A stretch of DNA of 64,000 nucleotides from Saururus chinensis (lineage: Eukaryota; Streptophyta; Magnoliopsida; Piperales; Saururaceae). Shown here one piece after another: positions 35,461 to 47,336 of the stretch. Position 1 is the first letter of the stretch. Every line of letters starts with the position of its first letter. The notes below the pieces were generated by a model. The model had not been told where the DNA came from and did not search any database. It saw only the letters and a list, made by a program, of their open reading frames with translations. The stretch spans positions 59,601,152 to 59,665,151 of the forward strand of contig CP141140.1 of assembly GCA_035235625.1 (NCBI GenBank). Reading direction: 5' to 3'. The position numbers and the translations under genes are program-made.

Positions 35461-36026
35461 TAAGAGTTATTATAATGATAACCTAACTTAGTTGATTAGA
35501 TTTAACAGGACAACCAAATTGTGGGGGCTTAAGGAAAATCATTATGGAGATAAAATTTTGTACCCAATCTTATGTTGAGATGGTAATGCCTATAATTGAA
35601 TCAGGGTAAGTTAGTTTTTAATGGTTCTCACAGTTTGAATATATTCCAGTGAGGTATAACATAATACTCATAATAAAAATTACTTAAATGATTGTAAAAG
35701 AGCCACTTCCATGAGGATTATAAGGCTGAATACTTTAGAACATGAAAACTAGGAATATTCAGGGCCAAAATGAACATAATAATGAGAATTAATATTGTGC
35801 TTGGGAAGTAACTATGTAAATTATATTGTCTTGATTAACACCAATGGCTGAATAATTTAATATATCATATTCACTAGTTAGCCAATAAATATGATACTTT
35901 CACTAGGGAAGGTTCAAAGCCATAAGCTACCTCTCTCTACGCAGAAGTTTTCCAATATTTTACTCTCCAATGTGACATGCATTGTCATTGTATTATAATT
36001 AAGACAATTTCATTCATGTGGGGTAA
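35461..36026 (+). other. Copia 3' untranslated tail
   Basis: Non-coding sequence between the end of RNase H and the right LTR. A G-rich tract TTGTGGGGGCTTAAGG at 35520 and ATGTGGGGTAA directly before the LTR at 36016-36026 are polypurine-tract candidates; the second is in the correct place. Confidence 0.6.
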
Positions 36027-36814
36027 TGTTAGAATATGTTGATGGGCGCCCAACATAAATTAATTATCCTAAGATTAAGCTCACCATGCAATGTGGTTAT
36101 GGGCTTCAGTGGGTTGAGGGATTGAGCTTAAGCCAACCATGTTGTAGAGAAAGGAAAGGTGAATAGTCCTACATCTAAAGTGAGGAGGAAATTACATGGG
36201 TATATAAGAACCAAATTCGGTCATTCAAGATAGGCCTTTGGGGCAACCCACTTAAGTAGTATGTGTGTCAACCCACAAGCACGCCTCCACCGACCGGCTC
36301 AGCTCGGTTCTATTTGCACGTGAATCATTAGCCGTTAGGTCGTGCTGGGTTGGGTTCCTTAGAAAAATGAAAATCTTTTTTCTGGGACTAAATAGTTTGT
36401 AATTAGTTAATTATTGATAATTTTTTGCAAAAGTAAATTAATGTAATAATATACAATATTGTAGCTTTTGTATATTATATGGGTGTATATCATTGTCATA
36501 CCTTAGCATATGATCGTCATACTCCTTAGTGTACTATCTACACATGTTTTTCTTTCATTTTTCATACGGGTTTTTCTATGAAAATTCAAAGGAGAGTTAA
36601 AACATAGTTTTGGTTCATCTTGCACATGATACAATGCTTCTACCATGCGCATACCAATCATTTTATCATGGGAGATAAATCGTCCCGTGGATCAAAAGAA
36701 CATAGGGGAGGACTAAATTTTGCTGCAAGGACAGAAAGTCGAACATTGCCTTTCATTAATCTTGTCGTATAGTAAGTTTTGATTTCACAAACACAAGCAA
36801 AGTAGTTTATAACA
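36027..36814 (+). repeat. Right LTR of the copia element
   Basis: TGTTAGAATATGTTGATGGG start, TATAACA end, followed by the duplication ATCAA. Contains ATGGGTATATAAGA near 36196. See the left LTR. Confidence 0.85.
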
Positions 36815-36819
36815 ATCAA

Positions 36820-37523
36820 ACCTTCGGTTTCAGTATTTTCTTTTTCTATATCCTCATTGAGCTTGTCCTTGTCTGATACTAGCACACGCATAGGTGTTGC
36901 ATGGGCTTATGCATCCCTATAATTTCTTCAGAAGGTTATGGCTGGAACTTGAAAACGGGTTGGAATGGAGTTGCCCACAAAATTTCTCTCATTGATAGAA
37001 ATAGGCAGTTATTCAATCAATATATTGTATTTCATTCGCAAAGAAAGCTACTTTTTTTTTTTGGGTAGTATCAATATATTGTATTCCATTCAGTGAAGAA
37101 AGCTACTTTTTTTGGGGGTAGTACCAAGAGAGCTTTATAATTGTCATCATCATCACCATCAACACATGCAAACATCAAAATCGCTTTTTTATGGTAAATT
37201 GGTTGTAGTAGTGAGTGTGGTTAGTCAATACATTAGTACGATTGGTTTGTACTAATAAAGAAGGTTACTAGGTGTAAGGAGCTCTTGCCACTTCTAATGT
37301 GCTAATTTAGGCTGATACCCATGCAAGCTATATATATCTACTAATGTCTTTTTCTAATCATTTACACCGTGGGCACTGGGTCATCTGCGATTGATATTCT
37401 TACTTTGTTTTACAAAGTTTCTCTTCTTCACCTCTAAATGCAACCACGAGACATTGTCTAACGTGGACTGTTGTAATCATTTTAAAGTGCAGTAGAGAAG
37501 GAAAACAAGAATGAAGTTATAAG
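36820..37523. other. Intergenic DNA between copia element and ASCH gene
   Basis: Contains a two-unit tandem duplication at 37017-37123 (53-54 bp each: TCAATATATTGTATTTCATT ... AAAGCTACTTTTT ... GGGTAGTA). On the minus strand 36891-36820 reads MRVLVSDKDKLNEDIEKENT, ending at the copia target site. The rest is unremarkable and probably includes the ASCH gene's 3' end and terminator. Confidence 0.5.
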
Positions 37524-40500
37524 TCAATGTCGCCATCCCTTAGAGTGCCCCTCCTCCATATAAGGTTCAACAAATCCAATGAACTGAAACAACACTGGCC
37601 AAGGTTAGCAAATACGACAAGAAGCAGTGACTACTAAGAGGTACACTAAAAGGAACAAATAGGAGCTCCTGCAAGCAGAAAGATTATGTACCAATGAACA
37701 GGGTAACAAGGGTTCCCTGGAGAACAATAATTGAAGGGAAAATTAAATTGCACCTTCGAGCCATCTACTGACCAGCGAGCACCATAACCATCAGCTACCC
37801 TTATCTCCAGCACACAAAGCTTTGGGTGGACAAAATGAATATTCATCCAACAACACTGAGTTATTAAGTGAATGATGGCTTTCAATGCAAGATCATTTTT
37901 GTAATAATCTGAAAAGTAAAATGTCATTATTTTGACACCCAAAACATTAAATCATCAAAGATTAGCTGCAATAGAGATATTTATCAGCATAACTTCTCCA
38001 CGGTTCAGCCAGAAAGTTAACAGATAGGCAATGAAGGGGAAACATACGCTTACCATTTCCTTGCAAATTGCCCCACCATCTATCACTGCTACGATTAACA
38101 TGCTTAGCCAAAGCTCTTGCCCCATGAGTTAAGGTGCTCCCTTTGACCTTTAGTTAAACAGGAAGACAACATGATATCCAAAAAGATTATGAAGATCAAG
38201 AATATCAATGATCCTAAAACCTTAAATTGAAATGCAATATTACTACAAAGACCAGTGTCATATTCCATAATCATACATCCTTGAGAGATTAAGAACTTCA
38301 ATATTGGAAATTTTTCACAAAAAAAGGACTTCAATGCTGAAAAGTAATTACTCATATCTACACATAAACACTAAATAAAATTATAAATAGATAAGAAGAA
38401 GGCATAGTTCTTCATTCAGGATTTGAATCTACTTCTGGCTTATAAGGCATCACAAATGCTGACATAAGAATTGATCTTGGAGGAGGAAGTGCATCTTCAA
38501 ATGTTCCAGCAGTTTGCGTCAAACCCAAAAGGCTTCCAATGCCCCCATAACCAAGCTCCTGAAGCAAGGTTCAAAGGCTTTTCAGAACTGCTGTGAGCAA
38601 AGGTAAATCGGAAAGCATAAAACTTATGAATAACATTAAAATATATGAAACATATCTGGAGTTTCTCCTTGGTTATCAGATATAGGCACTTACAGAAACT
38701 AAACTCGCCATAATAATATAGGGTTGATAAGCTACTGCTAACACACATATTGCTAGAACGCCATTTGACTTTTCCTTCTCTTCAGTATAAAACTTCCGGT
38801 AGATTAGAACCCCTGAAAATTGTTATTGATATAAACAATCATAATTGTAGGTAATCAAACAAGAATTTTGTTCATATAACAAAATGGAGACTTCTCGACT
38901 TCTGCTCTCTAACTTAATTTAACAATGGTTTTTTTTTCTCGTTTTGCTTCATTTAATTGGATAAACCAACATATGAATGAAGTACAGAGACAACAACACC
39001 ACTATCCTAATAAGAGCACATGCATTTAATCTCACATAGTGTCATTTTATTCTCAGAGTAATTAAGTAAAAACTATAATATTTGAAGTGTTATGCGGTAA
39101 AGCTCATTAGAAAATGCCCTTTAGAAGTAAAAATTACCTTCCTCAATTGTTTTGACTCCTGGAAGAACATTAGCGAGACCCTCTGCTTCCATCATCTCAG
39201 CAAAAGAAGAATACCTTCTAACAACCTGAAAAATGTAAGTGCCACAAGCCGACATGAATACTTTATTGTCCAAGCTGAAATGTAATCCTGAATAGGTGAA
39301 ACGAGGGTTCTTAAACTCCAAAATGAATTGATCAGTAATTTTAAAATTTACTCTCAGGAGAAAAATCTATCTCAAATATTCTCACCTGAATTTCAAGAAG
39401 CAAACATTTATTTACAAGAAGCAATGAACCAGGAGCCATCCTGTATCAAAGAATTAAATCTATAAAATTTCAGTCCAAATAATATGAGAAGACATAAAAG
39501 GTCCTTTTCACTAGTTACACTAAGGTGTATGCCATATGTGGTAAAGATTTCAAGTAAATTCAAAGAATATAAGTAGTTACTTCTTATGTGACTTCTGAAT
39601 CACAGGAAGACGCTCATTTACTTAATCATGTGATAAACACATACAAGTCAGTGAAAATAATGTATGAGATGTTAGAAAATCCAATGATTAATATCAACCC
39701 TTTAATAACACGAAACTTTTTACTTCCTCTTTTACATGCAAGGTGAGATACAGTTGGATAGTTGGGGCAAAAAAATGTGCGAATTTTTTCTGATCCAGAT
39801 TGAAGTCGAAGCAACTACTTTTGGAGACAGATTAGATACCCTAGATGTTTGAATATGAATATTCGACCACATATAATTAGAACCCAGAAGAGCAAAAGAA
39901 CAAGTAGCACACTTCACAATGAAGAAAAGCAGCACAAAATAAGCATGCTTGCATCAATTCAGAGAAGTCTTTTCTGCAAAACAAACCCTTCTTAAATGCA
40001 ACACACTCAAGAAGTACAACAATAATAACGATGATATAGCTGATAGATAGGAGGTTTATCATTGCAGACTATTCAAGGAAGAGTTCTTACCTATTATAGT
40101 TACCAACTGCACATCTCCCTTCTACTCTTTTGGATCCATCTGCAGAGGATTTAGAGCTATTACTAAGAAAGGAACACAACATCATTTACCAAACAGATGG
40201 TTTGCATAATAAAAATAGGTGAAAATAAACAATTTGAACAAATGGTTTGGTAGGGAAAAGGAATCATCACTTCTTAGCTGCGTAAAAAAGGGCTCCTGGA
40301 CATGAATTTCAAAATCCACCCTCTCCAACACCTGCCAAGTTATCAAACGTACAAGTTAATAAGATCTGTACAAGCCATAGAAGTGCAAACCACAGTGAGA
40401 TTGCAAAAACACACGTTCTGCAGCTCCAACCCTTTATCTGCAATCAGCTTGTTCCACTCGTCCTCTTTTTCATTCAAGCTTCCATCTTCTCTAATACACT

Positions 40501-40942
40501 GAATGACAGCAGAACGTCTCACAGAAATTCCCGTAAAGCATCGACATATACCCGATGCCACCTGCTTGTATAATGGATACAAAGGGACCCCTCGGCTATG
40601 AACATCGGAATCATCTGATGAATCATCACGATAAACAGTAACAAAAATTACCCATTTCCTCCAGAACGGAAATGCAGTTTGAAATCAGTAAAAAAGGATG
40701 AAAAAGGTGGGAAAAAGACCAAGAGAATCCTCGCCACGGGAGTGGAGGAGGTTCAAGTGAACACAATCTGCAAGACTGGGATCTTGAGTGAGGAGCTGGG
40801 AGCAGTAGTCCAGGGAAAGACGGAGGTCTAGTTCAGGCGCCCCTCCGTTTACGAAGGAAGACAGGACAAAATAAAGCAGAGGCTCCACGCACTCGGAAGG
40901 GGACGCGACGGAGACTCCCGGAGACGGCGGGAACGATGACAT
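37524..40942 (-). CDS. ASCH-domain protein, 11 exons, 409 residues
   Basis: Exons (minus): 40942-40720, 40614-40415, 40331-40271, 40139-40091, 39440-39386, 39225-39138, 38812-38694, 38558-38433, 38147-38054, 37908-37754, 37583-37524. All introns are GT-AG, phases match, the sum is 1230 nt. Residues 1-74 are acidic and variable (MSSFPPSPGVSVASPSECVE). Residues about 142-245 fit the ASC-1 homology (ASCH) fold: FEIHVQEPFFTQLRNGSKRV, EGRCAVGNYN, GSLLLVNKCLLLEIQ, YSSFAEMMEAEGLANVLPGV and IYRKFYTEEKE. A plant-specific C-terminal half follows (GSLLGLTQTAGTF, LPPPRSILMSAF, GARALAKHVNRSSDRWWG, RVADGYGARW, FIGFVEPYMEEGHSKGW). ASCH domains bind nucleic acid in transcription coactivator and RNA-linked proteins. 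The exact role here is unknown. There is no signal peptide or membrane segment. The gene appears intact. Confidence 0.9.
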
Positions 40943-43265
40943 GGGAGTCGGCTGATCTCCGCCTCCTGCCTCTCCTTATCTCCTTCAGGGGAAGCCTACA
41001 GTTTGTACTGTGTTCAGCTGAAAGCCGGCCGCACCCGTTTGCTAGTCCCTACTAATCAGACAACCACCCTAACCATTTCCCCGTATTCTTGTATTTGTAT
41101 AACTTTCTAGAATAAAAATATTTTCCTTACCAGATTTGCATGGATAACAATTACACATGTGGAGGGGGGAAACACATACGGAGGAGGGAAACATGAGAAT
41201 TATTATATTTAAGTTTCTAAAGTTTTTTTTTCACTATTTGTGTGTAATGTGGTAGCAACATCTCATTGTTGGTCACTTATATTAGGAATAGGAAGCATTT
41301 TTTATATTCTATACTTTGCATAAGCCGAACATAACGAATATATGGGAGCCGTCAATTTTAAAAATCAATGTGCATATATTACTTGCACTATTATGCGTTA
41401 CTATGTGCGCCATTGATTTTTAAAATTGATGGCTCCCAGGCATTCCTTATGCTCGGCTCATGTTTTTTTAGGAAGCATAGAAAACACTTCCCTTACCTTG
41501 GCGATAAAAACTATCAAGCTAGACAAGTCTATTTTAGACTTATCAAGAAAATTGATTGAAGTAGAATTGGAATGTAGATCCATTAGAATTAATTCTAGCA
41601 CAATGCTATAAAATTAGAATTAAGGTTGCATGATTACTTGAATGGAATTGAAAATGGATATGCGATGATTTTTTAATGTGGATAAAAGTCAACATGATGA
41701 TAGAAGTGAAAATGAAAGCAAAATAGATAGAATTTGCCAAATATCATCAATAAGATATTTTGTAATTTCACATAATCAAGGGGCTAGAGTTGAATGAGTT
41801 AAATTTTGTGGCAAGTTGCTCATCCAAATACAAATTAACAAAATTGACAAATTTTAGTTAGAATAGAGGCTAATTCAATATCCAAAAAACGAGCAATGTG
41901 AGATTCATGGATGTCATCTATATCCAAGATAACTTAATATGAGCTTCATATACAAGTTGCAAGAATATTATAAATCAAAGAGAAAATCTACATCACTTAG
42001 AGTTGCTTGTTGTGTCACTACCAATAGAACATGCCACATGTTCAATTTTTACATGATTTATTGAAGATGCTTCTCTCATTGAACTTTTTCTATTATTTCA
42101 AAAGTACCCTTCTTTTCATAGGGGGCTGTTTGGGTGTTGAATATTTTAGAAACAAAAAGAGAATATTTTTAATTAATTTTAAAAATTCATCACCTGATGA
42201 GAATTATGGTTGATAATGAAATTTTTAGAATAACTTTGGATTTCACATCAAACCCATTTTTTAAACTTTAAATTAATATGACTCTATCTCTCTCTCTCTC
42301 TTGAACTAGGATATGCATGTTCTTGGTACGGTTGTATTTATGAATTCAAGTCAAACAAGATCCCACATGGGTAAGTAATTTTGAACTTTTGAAGTGGTAC
42401 CCACCTATGTGGCACACTTCTTCAGACTCAAATCGATATGAGAGGTAATATTTGAAAATAGCATAATCTTTTATTATGAAACGTGGGCGGGAGCTAGAAT
42501 TGATAGAATCATCTAGTGAGGTGATTTTGGTTGGAAACGGCTTAGAATCAACTTTTGAACAAAATTTTTAATTCTACCTACCTTCTACACCCAACCATGA
42601 TTTAAGTTATTCTAGAGAGAATTGGGGCGGAATTGTTGGAATCTTACATAAATTCAGAAGCCAAACAGTCCCTTAGTAAAAAAAATATTTTTTTGCCATA
42701 TAAATTAGGGAAAGACACTTTCTTCTTCATCCTTCCTATTTCTTTCTGGCATTCATATCTCCTTACAAGCTTCCGGCAATGGAGGCCCATGGCTGAAAAT
42801 CATTGCTTTGGCCACTACTAAATATTGTTCTTGTAGAGTGATGGTGCAATAGAAGGGTGGGAGGGCGCAAGCCTTGGCGCAAAAGAGAATAGCTCGACCT
42901 TTTTTTCAAAATCTCTATGCATGCAAATGAGCATCAAGCAATCATAAGCAATAAACTCATTAAAGGAGCAATCAATGAATAGAAATTGAATCAAAAGAGT
43001 TCACCATACTAACTTTTGAGGTTAATTTGCCCCGAGACGTCAATCACCTTCTCGCCAATGCTCGATTCCAATTAAATAGCAATTCAATAAGAGGAGAAAG
43101 GAGATTACCTTGTCAATATGTAAAGAGCTCTCTTAATCCACTAGCCATGGTAGTAATTCTCTTGTAAAAAAGCCTCAAAAGCCCTCTTTTGATTCCAATC
43201 TCCAATCAACTCGGCAGCATGCTTCCCAATGCAAGATCCAAGCTAAGGGAGGCGACAAGGATGAG
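40943..43265. other. Promoter side of the ASCH gene and intergenic DNA
   Basis: The first 100 bp upstream of the ASCH start are C/T-rich and likely 5' UTR/promoter. An inverted pair lies at 41340-41440 (GGGAGCCGTCAATTTTAAAA and TTTTAAAATTGATGGCTCCC, near-perfect), a foldback unit of about 100 bp. No gene is recognised; open frames are short and composition is AT-rich. Confidence 0.5.
42280..42445. repeat. Degenerate fragment of a gypsy LTR
   Basis: TGCATGTTCTTGGTACGGTT, TCAAACAAGATCCCACATGG and GGTACCCACCTATGTGGCAC parallel the block GTTCTTGGTACCGATGGACT / ACAAGACC / GGGCCCGCCTATG found in the LTRs at 10.5, 12.3, 22.1 and 32.5 kb. Preceded by a (CT)n run. Confidence 0.5.
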
Positions 43266-46200
43266 TATGACACCCGTAATTTTTAAAAAGAATTTCCAAA
43301 CCTTTTAAATTATAATATCATGGAGTAAATTACTTAAAAAATAGTAATAATGATAAGTAAGAGGATAAGAAGGTTATTATTTATTTTGAGTTAGAGTCCC
43401 ATCGATGAGTCATTGACACTGTCAGCAAGGTCTGACGTGTCGATAAACCTACCGATGAAATAACAAATCCCCTATTTGTGAGATCCGACATGTCAACGGA
43501 CTCGTCAATAAAGCCGTCTTTCTTCTATCAATAGGGTTCGACGCACCGGTGTCATTGAAACCAATCTACCAACAATTGAGAAACTGTAATTGAAACAGTT
43601 TCAAAAGGTTTTTAGAGTTGGTTACACACCAAAATTTAATTTTGAAACTTCCTTATAAATACCTTTAATGAATCTTTGACCCAAAGGGTATGGACTCTCT
43701 GACTTTGGGGGAGAACGACAGGTTAGGGCAAATTAAAGGAAGCAAGAACTGAATTTGTAAAGATCTCTTCATTGTTTGATTAGAGATCAGATTGCCAACC
43801 TTAAACTATAATGCTAGAGCAAGAAACGCAAGGTTGATGGATATGATAGAGTAGTATATGTTTAAATTTGGATTGGATTGGTTCATTGTTGAGTAATATG
43901 CTCTGTTGTTCATGATGACTATGAATCTTGTATGGATATCTTATGTTAAGTTGAAAAACATCTTTTTATTCTTTTCATGTAATACTTGATAATTGATTTA
44001 AGTTGTTTACATGATTAGATTTAATCCATAAAGTTAGTATAATGAAAATACAAAATTATGCAACTTTTCCATTCATTGGCCCAATTGACGACGTGTCGAT
44101 GATGTTACCAATGCGAGGAGAAGAATATAAAACAATACTGGTGAACCGATGGTACATCGGTGTCATGCCGATGGGTCACCGACTTTCACTTATGAAGTTG
44201 GAGGCTTCTGATAGAAGACACATTATATTTGAAAAATTGTTGATGCATGCTTCATGGTTGTGTTTTTTATGATTTGAAGTATAATGTTCCTTGAAAGGAA
44301 ATTTATGTTGGTTACCATACTCATTCTGTTGGAATGATGTCGTAAAATGATTCTTAAAAGTGCTATAGTTATTGTTTAGCCATCCAATTGGGTATATTCA
44401 TATAGCTAACATCTATTTTGATGCAGGTTCTTCAGAAGAATAAGCGGGTGGGGGACACTTATGCTAAAAGAGGGTGTGAAGCTCTTAGTTCTATGTAGGA
44501 TTTTTTAATCTTGATAATAAACTTTAGTTAGTGTGTAATTTCAAGACATAGGCACAAGAGTGCTAATTACTTATGGTTGTGTGTATTATGCAAATTGGTA
44601 TATACACGGGCAAGACCTGTGAGATTTAGTTGTGATTTTATCATGTCTTATATATAAAGACATGATGGTTTGATTATTCATATGTACGAAAATGAGTAAG
44701 TCACACCTGGGACTAGTATGCTTGTCGAAGGATTTGACAAATGAGTTTCTAAAAAAAAATTGTTTTCACTGATGGATGGGAATCAAATAATTTTGGGGAG
44801 AATTACATTGGAGAGAAAGTGGTGGACTAATGGCATGTTAGAGCTCAGTGAAAGGGAAGAAGAATCAGATTCATGGAGACCTCATTTGTTTATGGAAAGA
44901 GGTCAAATTGCCAACCTTGTACTGTGATTTAACATTATGTGTAGGCATGATAGATTTGAATTACAATGTTATGGTCATTGAATATATAAAATCATAACTT
45001 TTAGAATGTTATGTTATAGTGATAATTATGATCGTGATCTTCATGTAAAATGAGTATTTTATTCCATACGATCATGCTATAGCCTTGATTATGGAATATT
45101 AAATGTGAAATATCATGTTATATCATGTTTCTAGATGAGTTTGAAACAAAAATGATAGTTTTGATACTCCTCCCGACCATCGGCAAGTTTACTGATATGT
45201 CGATGATGTTGTCGATGAAATGAAGAAGATGAAGGTATGGGTTATTAACATGCATCAACACGTCGACGTACTACCAATGGCTCACTAGAAGTGAGGTCAG
45301 CGCATTGATGAAAATGCTTGTCCTTACCCTTCCACTGTCGATAAAGGTTCGACACGTCGATGAGTTATTGATGATCATCAGTGACTTGATCAACATGTTG
45401 ATGAGTCCACTAATAATAATTAGTTTTGGGTTAAATGTTAGCAATGAATGTTATAAGTGTTAGACTCTTACTATGAGATATAATAGCACGATATTAAATG
45501 CATGAAATACAATTATATGTGAAGTTATGATTGATTACTGTTTGGGTATATGTGCCTTTGTGTGTGTGTGGAAACTCTTCTGATTGATTGCACCCTATGA
45601 CTATTGGATAAAAGCACTTAAGGACAAGAAGATCCTTCTGTCTAAATAGCTCCTCAAGTGAGTTTTTAGCCATGTAACAGAAAGGGTTTAGTATGAAATA
45701 AGATCAAGGTCTTCCAATTCTCTAAAGATGGGAGCTATATCAAATTGTTTCTCTGATCAGGGAGATGTGTTCCAAAAGACTAGAATATTAAAAAATGAAT
45801 GATACCTCATAGTGTAATACATGAGGTTCTGATGATCATAGAAGTCATGACTTCAACCACTTAGGTCTATGAGCCCCTATGGACTTTAGCTTCATGTTGT
45901 GGATGGAGTGGGCATGCCTCAAAATACTTAAGGTTCGTAGTGAGTATTTCGTGGTCTAGTGAGACAAGGTTGTACTCCTAGACATGACTACTGTGTTATA
46001 AAGAACTTTATGATTTACACTTATAGAGTAAGAGTTTCCTAAGTAAGTCACGTTATGATGTTTGAAATGGTGAGAAAATAAATATGAATGTCTTGCTGAT
46101 TTCATTTAGGTATGACAATGATAAAGATTACTAATGAATATCTTTATATTGTTGTTGTGATGATGTAATGAAAACATGTCCATTGTTATTATATAGTACT

Positions 46201-46625
46201 TGTTTAGCTATCTCATTAGGTATACTCATATACTAAATATCCTCGTGATGTAGGTTCACCAAAAGAGTTGCCGGGTTAGAATAAGGAACACGGAAAGAAC
46301 AAGAAGCTCTAGAAAAAATGTAAGATTTTTTATATTGTTTAGTAAGACTTTTAGTGTGGTGTATAATTTAAACATAGGCATGTGAGTGCCAATTACTTAT
46401 AATTGTATTTGTGTGGTTGATTCTTGGAATGCACCCAGGCAAAACCCTGTGAGATTTATGTGTGATTTAACCTTGTCCTAAGTATAGAGATGATGGTTTA
46501 AATATTCTTATGTTCGAAAACAAATAAGTCACACCAATAATAGTTTTGTCATTGTGTTTTGAACAAGAAATTTATTTCTCCTATTTTATTATAATAAAAG
46601 AGTTTAAAAATTATGGGGTGTAACA
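43266..46625 (+). mobile_element. Decayed gypsy-type LTR in two tandem, diverged copies
   Basis: Left end TATGACACCCGTAATTTTTA, right end AAATTATGGGGTGTAACA, matching the 5' and 3' terminal patterns of the other LTRs. Two diverged halves align: 43.68-44.76 kb with about 44.77-46.56 kb (shared TTAGCCATCCAATTGGGTAT / TTAGCTATCTCATTAGGTAT; AATTACTTATGGTTGTGTGT; AAGACATGATGGTTTGATTA). The first lacks its 3' end and the second its 5' end, as after a deletion across a tandem or LTR-LTR pair. No target duplication found. Repeated GTCGATGA/CATCGG text gives no gene. Confidence 0.55.
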
Positions 46626-47336
46626 TTATATATGTATTTGAAAACACATGAACAAAAATAAATTTTTTCTACAAAGTATTGTAGGCATCTCACATAGAAA
46701 AGGTTCATCGTGCAGGAGAGAACATTGGGGGATAGGGACTTGACCCTCTAGCATAAAAAATCTTAACAATTGGGATAAGTAAAATGCCTTAAACAACTTA
46801 AAACAACATAACAAATAACAAAAAAGAGGCATGCAACATCTTCTCTTTTTTATACCTTCCCCCCAAATAAACTTATTCTATAGGAGCAAATGTACATTGG
46901 GTTGAGACAAACTCTTCCTCACCCAATAACCTTTGTGTATGTCATAAGACAAAATTACTCCTTATTTTTTACTATAATTTTTCAAATCTCTCTCACCCCC
47001 TATGCCCAAGGTGAATTTGTTCTTGCGACAACCACTTGTTGTCTCCAACAACCACACAAGTCCTAGCTTGTCGCCCTTGGCCGTTGTTGTTGGGTTTCAT
47101 TGTCTATTTAGGCTTAACCACGTTACGTTCTAATTGTGATCAGTCTCCCACCCCAATTGCAATAGCCACTTGCCACCTCCAAAAGTCAAGCATAGCCTGG
47201 CTAGCTGTTGTTGGCAATTGCGACACCCTGGTGTTCTATTGCTTGCCTAGCCTTAACCAAGTTGCATCTTGACTATGACAAGTTTTTCTTAAACAAAGAA
47301 ACAAAAAATTTAAACCCTAATAGGAATAATGAACCT
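46626..47336. other. Intergenic, nothing recognised
   Basis: AT-rich. The plus frame 47036-47272 (78 codons) has cysteine and leucine runs but matches no family known to me. Confidence 0.4.

Larger units (their letters stand above)
4307..36814 (+). mobile_element. Ancient Ty1/copia retrotransposon, 32.5 kb with nested insertions
   Basis: Two LTRs in direct orientation (4307-5145 and 36027-36814) are flanked by the 5-bp duplication ATCAA (4302-4306 and 36815-36819). Between them lie decayed gag (about 5240-6060), integrase (6300-6421, resuming 23246), reverse transcriptase (24.0-25.1 kb) and RNase H (35.08-35.44 kb) in the order gag-INT-RT-RH, which is diagnostic of copia. Coding parts carry many stops and frameshifts. 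It is the oldest layer: the elements at 6422-23240 and 25142-35078 sit inside it. Confidence 0.85.
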
